From positions 372,001-436,000 of the forward strand of contig CAVPMU010000002.1 of the NCBI GenBank assembly GCA_963706535.1: 64,000 nt of DNA, in the 5' to 3' direction. A program made the translations under genes and the position numbers. The notes beneath the pieces were generated by a model, which was given only the letters and a program-made list of their open reading frames with translations, had not been told where the DNA came from and made no database searches. Shown here in pieces: positions 34,772 to 42,841 of the stretch. Position 1 is the stretch's first letter. Each line of letters begins with the position of its first letter. Source of the DNA: RPQJ01 sp963706535. Its GTDB lineage: Bacteria > Pseudomonadota > Gammaproteobacteria > Steroidobacterales > Steroidobacteraceae.

Positions 34772-35470
34772 ATGAAACTGAGTCAAGGCGTAGCGGCGAT
34801 CCTCCTGGTGGCGGCCGGCGCTGCGGCGCAGGCCGAAGTCACGGCGACAGTCACGGCGACCAGCGACTACGACTTCCGCGGCATCACGCAGTCCGCAAAC
34901 GATCCGGCCCTGCAGGCCAGCGTCGATTACGCGCACGAGAGCGGCTTCTATGCCGGCGTGTGGGCGAGTAACGTCGACTGGGACGCCGATGGCAACGTCG
35001 AGGTGGACCTGTATGGCGGCATCGCCGGCGGCGAGACCGTGCTCTGGGATGTCGGTCTCGTCTGGTATGCATACCCGAGCTCGGACGACCTGTACGACTT
35101 CGGCGAGCTCTACGGCTCGCTGGGCTATGAGTGGATCGAAGGCAAGATCTGGTACTCGAACAAGTTCGGCGGCTGCCCGAACTGCGATTCCGCCTTCTAC
35201 TACGAGGCGAATGCCAACTTCGAGCTGCCCGCCGGCTTCGGCCTGGGGCTGCACATCGGGCGCAGCGATGGCGACTACTGGGAGAACTTCGAGTACACCG
35301 ACTGGTCGGTGGGTGTGACCTACACGCTCGGCCACTTCGACCTGGGCCTCAAGTACGTCGACGGCAGCGACCTCGGCGATTTCTGCGAGGACGTGCCGGG
35401 CGACGTGGGTAGCTGCGAAGCGCGCGCGATCTTCTCGGTGTCCACGACGTTCCCTTGGAGCGCTGAGTAG
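34772..35470 (+). CDS. TorF-family putative porin, copy 1
   Basis: This 232-residue protein has a signal peptide cleaved near AQA-EV (residue 21) and many aromatic beta strands, starting TATVTATSDYDFRGITQS. That opening and the YKWIEGKIWYS-type central region (here YEWIEGKIWYS) match the TorF/TIGR02001 porin-like family. It is likely an outer-membrane barrel of 12 or so strands; the substrate is unknown. Copy 1 has a CPNC pair in the FGGCPNCDS loop, which copy 2 lacks; both keep the DFCE/GSCEAR cysteines. The RBS GAGGGG precedes the ATG. Confidence 0.88.
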   Translation: MKLSQGVAAILLVAAGAAAQAEVTATVTATSDYDFRGITQSANDPALQASVDYAHESGFYAGVWASNVDWDADGNVEVDLYGGIAGGETVLWDVGLVWYAYPSSDDLYDFGELYGSLGYEWIEGKIWYSNKFGGCPNCDSAFYYEANANFELPAGFGLGLHIGRSDGDYWENFEYTDWSVGVTYTLGHFDLGLKYVDGSDLGDFCEDVPGDVGSCEARAIFSVSTTFPWSAE

Positions 35471-35521
35471 GGCTCTGAGGTGACCCGGGCCCGGCCGTTC
35501 GACGCCGGGCCGCTGGTGCGT

Positions 35522-35562
35522 GAACGCGCGGTTTCCGCGAGGAGGCCGGGCGTTCTCGTTTT
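35522..35562 (+). terminator. Terminator after torF copy 1
   Basis: The arms GAACGCGCGG (35522-35531) and CCGGGCGTTC (35546-35555) pair at nine of ten positions and are followed by TCGTTTT. It lies 52 bases past the stop, in the position equivalent to the terminator of copy 2. Confidence 0.75.
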
Positions 35563-35568
35563 GGGACG

Positions 35569-35754
35569 GGGCAAGGGGCAAGGGGGTAGGGGATAGGGGA
35601 TAGGGGATAGGGGATAGTGCAGCAGCAGATCGGCCGGCGCGCCGGCCTCTTCACTATCCCCTATCCCCTATCCCCTATCCCCTATCCCCTATCCCCTATC
35701 CCCTATCCCCTATCCCCTATCCCCTACCCCCTATCCCCTAGTCACTATCCCCTT
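35569..35754 (+). repeat. Heptamer-arm palindromic element 3 (between torF copies)
   Basis: The left arm (35569-35619) carries four GGGGATA units plus GGGGGTA. The core (35620-35651) has an 8-bp GGCCGGCG/CGCCGGCC palindrome. The right arm (35652-35754) carries ten consecutive TATCCCC, then TACCCCC and TATCCCC, and ends with CTAGTCACTA. It is the longest copy in the window. It lies between the copy-1 terminator and the copy-2 promoter site, and fills most of the gap between the two genes. Confidence 0.9.
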
Positions 35755-35776
35755 GCTCCGCTGCCCGTCTCGTTTC

Positions 35777-35785
35777 TGCTACCAT
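35777..35785 (+). promoter_or_regulatory. Extended -10-like site of torF copy 2
   Basis: TGCTACCAT is identical to the site before copy 1. It starts about 20 bases past element 3. A start of transcription near 35792 would give a leader of about 46 bases. Confidence 0.4.
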
Positions 35786-35837
35786 CGCCGTCCGGAGCAG
35801 ATCTATCTTGTCGTTTTATTGCAACGAGGGGTAAAGC

Positions 35838-36536
35838 ATGAAACTGAGTCATGGCGTAGCGGCGATCCTCCTGATGGCGGCTGGCGCTGCGGCGCAGGCT
35901 GAAGTCACGGCAACGGTCACCGCGACCAGCGACTACGACTTCCGCGGAATCACGCAGTCCGCGCAGGACCCGGCCCTGCAGGCCAGCCTCGACTATGCGG
36001 CGGCCGGTGGCTTCTACGCCGGCGTGTGGGCCAGCAACGTCGATTGGGATGCCGACGCGGACATCGAGGTCGACCTGTACGCCGGCTTCGCCGGTGGCGA
36101 GACCTACCTCTGGGACGTCGGCATCGTGTGGTACACCTATCCGGGCTCCGACGAGGTCTACGATTTCCCCGAGGTGTATGCCTCGCTGGGCTACAAGTGG
36201 ATCGAAGGCAAGATCTGGTACTCGAGCGATTTCGGCGGCGGTCCGGCCGGCGACAACGCGTACTACTACGAGGCCAATGCCAATTTCGAACTGCCCGCCG
36301 GTCTCGGCCTGGGGCTGCACGCCGGTTATAGCGACGGCGACTACTGGGAAGGCTTCGAGTACACCGACTGGTCCGTGGGCCTGACCTACACGCTCGGCCA
36401 CTTCGACCTGGGCCTCAAGTATGTCGACGGCAGCGACCTCGGCGAGTTCTGCGAGAACGCGCCTGGCGACGTTGGCAGCTGCGAAGCCCGCGCGATCTTC
36501 TCGGTCTCGACCACGTTCCCGTGGAGCGCTGAGTAA
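35838..36536 (+). CDS. TorF-family putative porin, copy 2
   Basis: This 232-residue paralogue of the gene at 34772 has the same length, the same signal peptide and near-identical start (KLSHGVAAILLMAAGAAAQAE) and end (IFSVSTTFPWSAE). Differences cluster in loops: AAAGGFYAG for AHESGFYAG, and GGGPAGDNAYYY for GGCPNCDSAFYY, so the CxxC pair is lost. This pattern is what surface-exposed porin loops would show (inference). RBS GAGGGG. Confidence 0.88.
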   Translation: MKLSHGVAAILLMAAGAAAQAEVTATVTATSDYDFRGITQSAQDPALQASLDYAAAGGFYAGVWASNVDWDADADIEVDLYAGFAGGETYLWDVGIVWYTYPGSDEVYDFPEVYASLGYKWIEGKIWYSSDFGGGPAGDNAYYYEANANFELPAGLGLGLHAGYSDGDYWEGFEYTDWSVGLTYTLGHFDLGLKYVDGSDLGEFCENAPGDVGSCEARAIFSVSTTFPWSAE

Positions 36537-36586
36537 GACCTTGGATGACCCGGGCCTGGGCGTTTGACGCCGAGCCGCCGGCGACT

Positions 36587-36630
36587 GAACGCCCGATCTC
36601 CGTTGGGGGGGGGTCGGGCGTTCTCGTCTT
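36587..36630 (+). terminator. Terminator after torF copy 2
   Basis: The arms GAACGCCCGA (36587-36596) and TCGGGCGTTC (36614-36623) form a perfect 10-bp stem. The 17-base loop has nine G in a row. TCGTCTT follows. Confidence 0.75.
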
Positions 36631-36640
36631 GGAGCGAGGA

Positions 36641-36734
36641 GAGCGGTTAGTGACTAGCGGTTGGCGGTTAGTGCGGAATCCGATCGGCCGGCGTGCCGGC
36701 CCTCCTCACTAACCGCCAACCGCTAACCGCTTTC
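36641..36734 (+). repeat. Palindromic element 4, GCGGTTA variant
   Basis: The arms use GCGGTTA and GCGGTTG units (36641-36673) and the complement TAACCGC and CAACCGC (36707-36734), with 18 bp pairing perfectly. The left arm has TTAGTGACTAGC. The core GGCCGGC-GT-GCCGGCC (36686-36701) is almost that of element 3. It ends exactly at the stop codon of the minus-strand aminotransferase. Confidence 0.88.
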
Positions 36735-38063
36735 TTACGGCGCGTCCTTGAGCACGTCGGCCAGCTTCCCGAACAACTCGTCGACGTGCTTGCGCTCGAT
36801 CACGAGCGGCGGCGAGAGGGCGATGATGTCGCCCGTGGTGCGGATCAGGATGCCGCGCTCGAACGCACGTACGAAAACGTCGAAGGCGCGCGCTCCGGGC
36901 TTGCCGGGAATGGACTCGAGCTCGACGGCGCCGATGAGCCCGAGGTTGCGCAGGTCGATGACGTGCGGCAATCCCTTGAGCGAGTGCACCGCATCCGCCC
37001 AGTAGTCGCCTATTTCGCGGGCGCGGGTGAGCAGCCCCTCGCGCTTGTAGACCTGCTGAGTGGCGATGCCCGCGGCACAGGCCACGGGATGCGCCGAGTA
37101 GGTGTAGCCGTGGAACAGCTCGATGGCGCCCTCGGGGCCGTGCATGAAGGCGTCGTAGATCGCCTTGCTGGCGGCCACCGCGCCCATGGGCACGGCGCCG
37201 TTGGTGAGGCCCTTGGCCATGGTGATCATGTCGGGCAGCACGTCGAAGTGCTGTGCGGCGAACGGCGAGCCGAGGCGCCCGAAACCGGTGATGACCTCGT
37301 CGAAGATCAGCAGGATGCCGTGCTTCGTGCAGATCTCGCGCAGGCGCTTGAGATAGCCCTGCGGCGGCATCAGCACGCCGGTGGAGCCGGCCACGGGCTC
37401 GACGATCACGGCGGCGATGTTGCTCGCGTCGTGCAGCGCCACGATGCGCTCGAGCTCGTCGGCGAGGTGCGCGCCCCAGGCGGGCTCGCCGCGCGTGTAG
37501 GCGTTGTGCGCGAGGTCGTGCGTGTGCGGCAGGTGGTCCACGCCCGGCAGCTGCGTGCCGAAGAACTTGCGGTTGTTCACCATGCCGCCGACCGAGATGC
37601 CGCCGAAGCCCACGCCGTGGTAGCCGCGTTCGCGGCCGATGAAACGGGTGCGCGTGCCCTCGCCGCGCGCGCGGTGATAGGCGAGCGCGATCTTGAGCGC
37701 CGTGTCCACGGACTCGGAGCCGGAGTTGGTGAAGAACACGTGGTCGAGGCCGCCGGGCAGCCAGTCGACGACGAGGTTGGCGAGTTCGAAGGCGCCCGGG
37801 TGACCCATCTGGAAGGGCGGCGCGTACTCCATCTCGGCGATCTGGCGGCTCACCGCCTCCGCGATCTCCGGGCGACCGTGGCCCGCGTTGACGCACCACA
37901 GTCCTGCCACGCCGTCGAGCACCTGGCGGCCGTCGGGAGTCCAGTAATGCATGCCCGATGCCCGCGCGAGCATGCGGGGGTTGGCCTTGAACTGCCGGTT
38001 CGCGGTGAACGGCATCCAGAAGGCCTCGAGCTCGGCGCGTTCGTACTTCGCTGGTGCGGACAT
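36735..38063 (-). CDS. Class III omega-aminotransferase (beta-alanine:pyruvate type)
   Basis: This PLP enzyme of 442 residues moves an amino group from an omega-amino acid or diamine to pyruvate. Motifs are the start EAFWMPFTANRQFK, VFFTNSGSESVDTALK, IFDEVITGFGRLG, and the PLP-lysine region ITMAKGLTNGAVPMG. The sequence most resembles beta-alanine:pyruvate aminotransferases; putrescine or GABA are other possible donors. The start at 38063 (ATG) has no clear ribosome site; a GTG four codons upstream is also possible. It is divergent from a PuuR-like regulator. Confidence 0.85.
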   Translation of the reverse strand: MSAPAKYERAELEAFWMPFTANRQFKANPRMLARASGMHYWTPDGRQVLDGVAGLWCVNAGHGRPEIAEAVSRQIAEMEYAPPFQMGHPGAFELANLVVDWLPGGLDHVFFTNSGSESVDTALKIALAYHRARGEGTRTRFIGRERGYHGVGFGGISVGGMVNNRKFFGTQLPGVDHLPHTHDLAHNAYTRGEPAWGAHLADELERIVALHDASNIAAVIVEPVAGSTGVLMPPQGYLKRLREICTKHGILLIFDEVITGFGRLGSPFAAQHFDVLPDMITMAKGLTNGAVPMGAVAASKAIYDAFMHGPEGAIELFHGYTYSAHPVACAAGIATQQVYKREGLLTRAREIGDYWADAVHSLKGLPHVIDLRNLGLIGAVELESIPGKPGARAFDVFVRAFERGILIRTTGDIIALSPPLVIERKHVDELFGKLADVLKDAP

Positions 38064-38098
38064 GATGGCGACCACGGTTTGGGTAGAGGGAGTCGCGG

Positions 38099-38127
38099 AT
38101 GATAAGAAAAATTGACACTTGCCTCAA
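38099..38127 (-). promoter_or_regulatory. Sigma-70-like promoter of the aminotransferase gene
   Basis: On the minus strand TTGAGG (38127-38122) and TATCAT (38104-38099) are separated by 17 bases. Transcription would start near 38092, about 29 bases before the ATG. Confidence 0.6.
38112..38127. promoter_or_regulatory. Possible operator between the divergent genes
   Basis: TTGA-CACTTGCC-TCAA is an inverted repeat that overlaps the -35 site of the aminotransferase promoter. A PuuR-like regulator is encoded next to it and could bind here. This is inference only. Confidence 0.3.
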
Positions 38128-38183
38128 ACCGGCTGGAAACTTCCGTCACTTACGCCCCGTGTGTGCAGGATATTGAACACTCC

Positions 38184-38741
38184 GTGAACGGACCGACCCT
38201 CGACGTGGGCGCGCACCTGCGCGCCGTGCGCACCATTTACGGACTCTCGCAGCGCGAGCTCGCCAAGCGCGCCGGGGTCACGAACGGACTGATCTCCCTG
38301 ATCGAGCAGAACCGCGTGAGCCCGTCCGTGAGCTCGCTGAAGAGGGTGCTCGACGGCATCCCGATGTCGCTCGCGGAGTTCTTCACGCTCGACCTCTCGG
38401 CGAGCCCGCAGGTGTTCTTCGCCAGCGACGAGCTCACGGACCTCGGCGATCGCAGCGTGGCGCTACGGCTCGTGGCGGCCCGGCGACCGAACCGCGCCAT
38501 GTCGATCATGCACGAGCGCTATGCGCCGGGGTCCGACACCGGGGCCGACATGCTGCGGCACGACGGCGAGGAGGGCGGCGTCGTGGTACGCGGCCGCATC
38601 GAACTCACCATTGGCGCCGAGAGCCGCGTGCTCGGGCCGGGCGATGCCTACTATTTCACCAGCGCGATCCCGCACCGCTTCCGCAACAACGGCAGCGAGC
38701 CCTGCGAGATCATCTCCGCCAGCACGCCCCCGACCTTCTGA
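38184..38741 (+). CDS. PuuR-like XRE-cupin transcriptional regulator
   Basis: This protein has an N-terminal helix-turn-helix (LSQRELAKRAGVTNGLISLIEQNRVSPSV spread over residues 20-48) and a C-terminal cupin (EEGGVVVRGRIELTIG, GDAYYFTSAIPHRFRNNG). This layout is that of PuuR, the repressor of the E. coli putrescine genes, which senses putrescine. From the GTG at 38184 it has 185 residues, the length of PuuR. Upstream alternatives at 38163 (GTG) or 38112 (TTG) are possible. It stands next to an omega-aminotransferase and an aldehyde dehydrogenase. Confidence 0.85.
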   Translation: MNGPTLDVGAHLRAVRTIYGLSQRELAKRAGVTNGLISLIEQNRVSPSVSSLKRVLDGIPMSLAEFFTLDLSASPQVFFASDELTDLGDRSVALRLVAARRPNRAMSIMHERYAPGSDTGADMLRHDGEEGGVVVRGRIELTIGAESRVLGPGDAYYFTSAIPHRFRNNGSEPCEIISASTPPTF

Positions 38742-38751
38742 GGCCTCCTGC

Positions 38752-40245
38752 ATGTCCACTCCCACCATCAACTGGCACGAGCGTGCCCGGTCGCTCTCGA
38801 TCAATGGCCGCGCCTTCATCGACGGTCGTTACGTCGCCGCCGCCAGCGGCGCGACGTTCGATTGCGTGAGCGCGATCGACGGCCGTGTGCTGGCGCAGGT
38901 CGCCTCCACCGATGCCGCCAACGTCGACCTCGCGGTGGCCGCCGCACGCCGTGCCTTCGAGAGTGGCAGCTGGTCGCGCCAGCCGCCCCGCGAGCGCAAA
39001 CGGGTGCTGCTCAGGTTCGCGGAACTCATCCTCGAGCACCGCGAGGAACTCGCGTTGCTCGAGACGCTCGACATGGGCAAGCCGATCTCCGACAGCCTCG
39101 CCGTGGACATCCCCGCCACGGCGCGCTGCATCGCGTGGTACGCGGAGGCCGTCGACAAGATCTACGACGAGGTCGCGCCCACCGGCCCGGACGCGCTCGC
39201 GCTCGTCACCCGCGAGCCGATCGGCGTCGTGGGGGCGATCGTGCCCTGGAATTTCCCGCTGATCATGGCCGCATGGAAGATCGGCCCGGCGCTCGCGGCC
39301 GGCAATTCGTTCATCCTGAAGCCATCCGAAAAGTCGCCGCTCACCGCGATCCGCATCGCGGAACTCGCTTCGCTCGCCGGCATCCCGGACGGCGTGTTCA
39401 ACGTGCTGCCGGGGTACGGGCACACGGCCGGCCAGGCGCTCGCACTGCACATGGATGTCGACTGCATCGGCTTCACCGGCTCCACGCGCACCGGCCAGCT
39501 CATGCTCCAGTATTCGGGACAGTCGAACATGAAACGCGTGTGGCTCGAGTGCGGCGGCAAGTCGCCGAACATCATCCTGGCCGATTGCCCGGACCTCGAC
39601 CGCGCGGCCGCGGCCGCCGCCGCGGCGATCTTCTTCAACCAGGGGCAGATGTGCTCCGCCGGTTCGCGACTGATCGTCGAGGAGCGCATTCGCGACGAGG
39701 TGCTCGCGAAGGTCGCCGAGGCTGCCCGGCGCATGCTGCCCGGGCACCCGCTCGACCCGGAGACGAACCTCGGTGCCATCGTGGACGACACGCAGTTGCG
39801 GACCGTCCTTGGCTACATCGATGCGGGCCGCGACGAAGGCGCCACGCTGCTCGCCGGCGGCCACCAGGCGCGCCAGGAGACCGGCGGCTGCTACGTCGAG
39901 GCGACCGTTTTCGCGGACGTCACGCCGGGCATGACGATCGCGCGCGAGGAGATCTTCGGGCCGGTGCTCGCGGCGATGACCGTGAAGGACGCGGAGGAGG
40001 CCGTGCAGGTCGGCAATGCGGTCATCTATGGACTCACGGCCGCCGTCTGGACGCGCGACATTACCCGCGCCCATCGCATCGCCCGGGCTCTGCACGCCGG
40101 CGTCGTGTACGTCAACTGCTACGATGCCGACGACATCACGGTGCCGTTCGGTGGGTTCAAGCAGTCGGGCACGGGCCGCGACAAGTCGCTGCATGCCTTC
40201 GACAAGTACACCGAGCTCAAGACGACCTGGATCGACCTTTCATGA
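38752..40245 (+). CDS. Aldehyde dehydrogenase, PuuC-like
   Basis: This 497-residue NAD(P)-dependent dehydrogenase oxidises an aldehyde to an acid. It has the GFTGSTRTG nucleotide motif, the general-base Glu266 in LECGGKSPN and the nucleophile Cys301 in NQGQMCSAGSR. It is closest to PuuC-type enzymes, which use gamma-glutamyl-gamma-aminobutyraldehyde or omega-amino aldehydes. The ATG at 38752 follows the regulator after 10 bases. Its last four bases overlap the next gene (ATGA). Confidence 0.9.
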   Translation: MSTPTINWHERARSLSINGRAFIDGRYVAAASGATFDCVSAIDGRVLAQVASTDAANVDLAVAAARRAFESGSWSRQPPRERKRVLLRFAELILEHREELALLETLDMGKPISDSLAVDIPATARCIAWYAEAVDKIYDEVAPTGPDALALVTREPIGVVGAIVPWNFPLIMAAWKIGPALAAGNSFILKPSEKSPLTAIRIAELASLAGIPDGVFNVLPGYGHTAGQALALHMDVDCIGFTGSTRTGQLMLQYSGQSNMKRVWLECGGKSPNIILADCPDLDRAAAAAAAAIFFNQGQMCSAGSRLIVEERIRDEVLAKVAEAARRMLPGHPLDPETNLGAIVDDTQLRTVLGYIDAGRDEGATLLAGGHQARQETGGCYVEATVFADVTPGMTIAREEIFGPVLAAMTVKDAEEAVQVGNAVIYGLTAAVWTRDITRAHRIARALHAGVVYVNCYDADDITVPFGGFKQSGTGRDKSLHAFDKYTELKTTWIDLS

Positions 40246-41627
40246 GCGCGTACCACAACGTCACCTTCGACGAGCTGGAGCCGGGAGCCACGGCCAGCGC
40301 GCACCGGGCCCTGACGCAGACGGAGGTCGAGGCGCTGGTGCTGGTGTCGGGCGACATCGAGCCCTTCCACGTCGAGGACGGGGAGTCGCAGGGCGGCGAT
40401 GTCCTGTGCGTGGACGCGGTCGGCGTCCAGGCGGTCATCTCCGGCCTGCTCGAGCGCAAGCTGCCGGGGCCTGGCACCCGGATCATCGCGCAGCAGTTCG
40501 AGTACGAGGGCCGCGTGCACGTCGGCGAGCACCTCTCGGCTTCCGTGACGGTGCGGGAGAAGCGCATCGAGTCCGGGGTCGTGGTGTTCGACTGCGAGGC
40601 CCACGTCGGCGAGCGCCGGGTGCTGTGGGGAACGGCGACCGTCGAGGCGCCGCGGCGCAAGCTCGCCTACTCCGACATCGCCACGCCCGAGATCGTGCTG
40701 CGCAGGAACGACGTCTTCGCGTGGTTGCTGCGGCAGTGTGCGCCGCTCGAACCGGTGAGCTGCGCGGTGGCCCATCCCTGCGACCGCGATTCGCTGCGCG
40801 GCGCGCTCGAGGCCGCGCGTCGGCGGCTGATCGTGCCGGTTCTCGTGGGTCCGCCGGCCCGCATCCACGCGGTGGCCGAGGCGAACGGCGTGGACATCTC
40901 GGGCCTGCGGATCGTGCCGACCGAGCACAGCCACGCATCGGCCGCCGCCGCCGTGGCGCTCGCGCGCAACGGCGAGGTCGAGACCCTGATGAAGGGCAGC
41001 CTGCACACGGACGAGATCCTGCAGGAGATCGTCTCTGCCCAGTCCGGCCTGCGCACCGAGCGGCGCGTGAGCCACGTCTTCGTCATGGACGTGCCGGCCT
41101 ACGAGCGCATGCTGCTCGTCACGGACGCCGCGATCAACATCGAGCCGACGCTCGCCGAGAAGGCGGACATCCTGCGCAACGCGATCGCGCTCGCGCACGT
41201 GCTCGGCATCGCGTCGCCGAAGGTCGCGATCCTGTCGGCCGTGGAGACCGTGAACCCCAACATTCGCTCCACTCTCGACGCGGCGGCGCTGTGCAAGATG
41301 GCGGACCGGGGCCAGATCGAAGGCGCAATCCTCGACGGGCCGCTGGCATTCGACAACGCGGTGAGCGAGCACGCGGCACGCACCAAGAGCATTCGCTCGC
41401 CGGTGGCGGGCCGGGCGGACATCCTGCTGGTGCCGAACATCGAGTCCGGCAACATGCTCGCGAAGCAGCTGCTCTACTTTGCCGGTGCCGACAGCGCCGG
41501 CGTGGTGCTGGGCGCGCGCGTGCCGGTGGTCCTCACCAGCCGCGCGGACAACGTCCGCATGCGGATCGGCTCCTCCGCCGTGGCCAAGCTCATGGCGCAT
41601 GCCAAGCGGGCGGCGCGGGTGCCGTGA
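40242..41627 (+). CDS. MaoC-phosphotransacetylase fusion
   Basis: This 461-residue protein has two parts: an N-terminal MaoC/hotdog domain (about 1-150: FEYEGRVHVGEHLSASVTV) and a C-terminal phosphate acyltransferase domain (PTA/PTB: VLVGPPARI, TLMKGSLHTDEIL, HVFVMDVPAYERMLLVTDAAINIEPT, NPNIRSTLDAA, GADSAGVVLGARVPVVLTSRAD). Family members are annotated as bifunctional enoyl-CoA hydratase/phosphate acetyltransferase. It would convert an acyl-CoA to an acyl phosphate for the kinase that follows. ATGA/GTGA overlaps couple it to both neighbours. Confidence 0.88.
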   Translation: MSAYHNVTFDELEPGATASAHRALTQTEVEALVLVSGDIEPFHVEDGESQGGDVLCVDAVGVQAVISGLLERKLPGPGTRIIAQQFEYEGRVHVGEHLSASVTVREKRIESGVVVFDCEAHVGERRVLWGTATVEAPRRKLAYSDIATPEIVLRRNDVFAWLLRQCAPLEPVSCAVAHPCDRDSLRGALEAARRRLIVPVLVGPPARIHAVAEANGVDISGLRIVPTEHSHASAAAAVALARNGEVETLMKGSLHTDEILQEIVSAQSGLRTERRVSHVFVMDVPAYERMLLVTDAAINIEPTLAEKADILRNAIALAHVLGIASPKVAILSAVETVNPNIRSTLDAAALCKMADRGQIEGAILDGPLAFDNAVSEHAARTKSIRSPVAGRADILLVPNIESGNMLAKQLLYFAGADSAGVVLGARVPVVLTSRADNVRMRIGSSAVAKLMAHAKRAARVP

Positions 41628-42793
41628 AGGTCATCCTGGTGGTCAACGCCGGTTCCTCGAGCGTCAAGGTCTCGACGTTCGCGGCTACGGAGCGCGGGCT
41701 CGCGCGCGAGTTGCGTGGCCAGATCTCCGGGCTCGGCACCGAGCCGCGCATCCACCTCCGTCGCGGCGACACCGTGGTGGTCGACCGCGCCCTCGAGCCG
41801 GACTCCATCAGCCACGCGCAGGCGTTCGAGCACCTCCTCGACCAGCTGCGCGCCGAACTGCGGGGCACGACCATCGTCGGCGTGGGTCATCGCGTGGTGC
41901 ACGGGGGAGCCGAGTACATGGCCCCGACGATCGTGGACGGCGACGTGCTCGGACGCCTCGTCGAGTTCGAGCAACTTGCTCCGCTGCACCAGCCGCACAA
42001 CCTCGCGGCCATCCGGTTGCTGCTGGCACGCATGCCGGGGGTTCCGCAGGTGGCCTGCTTCGACACGGCGTTTCACCGCTCGATCCCCGAGATCGCACAG
42101 CTGTACGCGTTGCCGGTGCGATTCGCCGATGCCGGCGTGCGCCGCTACGGCTTCCATGGCCTGTCGTACGAGTACGTCGCGTCGGTGCTGCCGGGACTGG
42201 ATGAGCGGGCGGCCGCCGGGCGTACGGTCGTGCTGCATCTCGGCAATGGCGCCAGCATGTGCGCGATGCACGCGGGACACAGCGTGGCGACGACGATGGG
42301 CTTCACGGCGCTCGAGGGGTTGCCGATGGGCACCCGTTGCGGCTCGATCGATCCTGGGGTGCTGCTCTACCTGCTCAAGACGAGGAAGCTCGCGCTGGCG
42401 GAGCTCGAGCGCCTGCTGTACCACGAGTCGGGCCTGCTCGGGCTGTCGGGCCTGTCGAGCGACATGCGCGACCTGCTCGAAAGCGATGCGCCCGGAGCGC
42501 GACTGGCCGTCGACCTGTTCGCCTACCGGGCGCAGCGCGAGCTCGGGTCCCTGGCCGCGGCGCTCGGCGGGCTCGATGCCGTGGTGTTCACGGCCGGCAT
42601 CGGCGAGAACCAGCCCGAAGTGCGGCAGCGCATCTGCGCGGGTGCGCAGTGGCTCGGGATCACGCTGGACGAGGCGGCCAACCTGCGCCACGGCCCCTGT
42701 ATCAGCGCCGCCGGCAGTCGGGTTTCCGCCTGGGTGGTGCGGACCGACGAGGAAACCATGATTGCGCGACACGTGGCGCGCCTCGCCCGTTAG
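41624..42793 (+). CDS. ackA: Acetate/propionate kinase
   Basis: This 389-residue ASKHA-fold kinase makes ATP from an acyl phosphate. Motifs: VVNAGSSSVKVS, HRVVHGGAEY, CFDTAFHRSIPE, RRYGFHGLSYEY, HLGNGASMCAM and FTAGIGENQPEVR. The ADP-loop reads MGTRCGSIDPG. The GTG start overlaps the upstream PTA gene (GTGA). Together with the PTA this forms a substrate-level phosphorylation unit. Chain length (acetyl, propionyl or longer) cannot be told. Confidence 0.93.
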   Translation: MKVILVVNAGSSSVKVSTFAATERGLARELRGQISGLGTEPRIHLRRGDTVVVDRALEPDSISHAQAFEHLLDQLRAELRGTTIVGVGHRVVHGGAEYMAPTIVDGDVLGRLVEFEQLAPLHQPHNLAAIRLLLARMPGVPQVACFDTAFHRSIPEIAQLYALPVRFADAGVRRYGFHGLSYEYVASVLPGLDERAAAGRTVVLHLGNGASMCAMHAGHSVATTMGFTALEGLPMGTRCGSIDPGVLLYLLKTRKLALAELERLLYHESGLLGLSGLSSDMRDLLESDAPGARLAVDLFAYRAQRELGSLAAALGGLDAVVFTAGIGENQPEVRQRICAGAQWLGITLDEAANLRHGPCISAAGSRVSAWVVRTDEETMIARHVARLAR

Positions 42794-42841
42794 ACTTCCG
42801 TCCGCTGGGGCAGCTGTCCCCGGACCGACCGAGGTATCCCG

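Larger units (their letters stand above)
34711..36630 (+). repeat. Tandem duplication of a TorF porin unit
   Basis: Two units, each with a TGCTACCAT site, a conserved GCAACGAGGGGTAAAGC leader, a 232-codon gene and a GAACGC-type terminator hairpin, lie head to tail. The second unit starts near 35777. The 367-base gap between the genes (35471-35837) holds a terminator, a heptamer element and the second promoter region. Confidence 0.85.
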
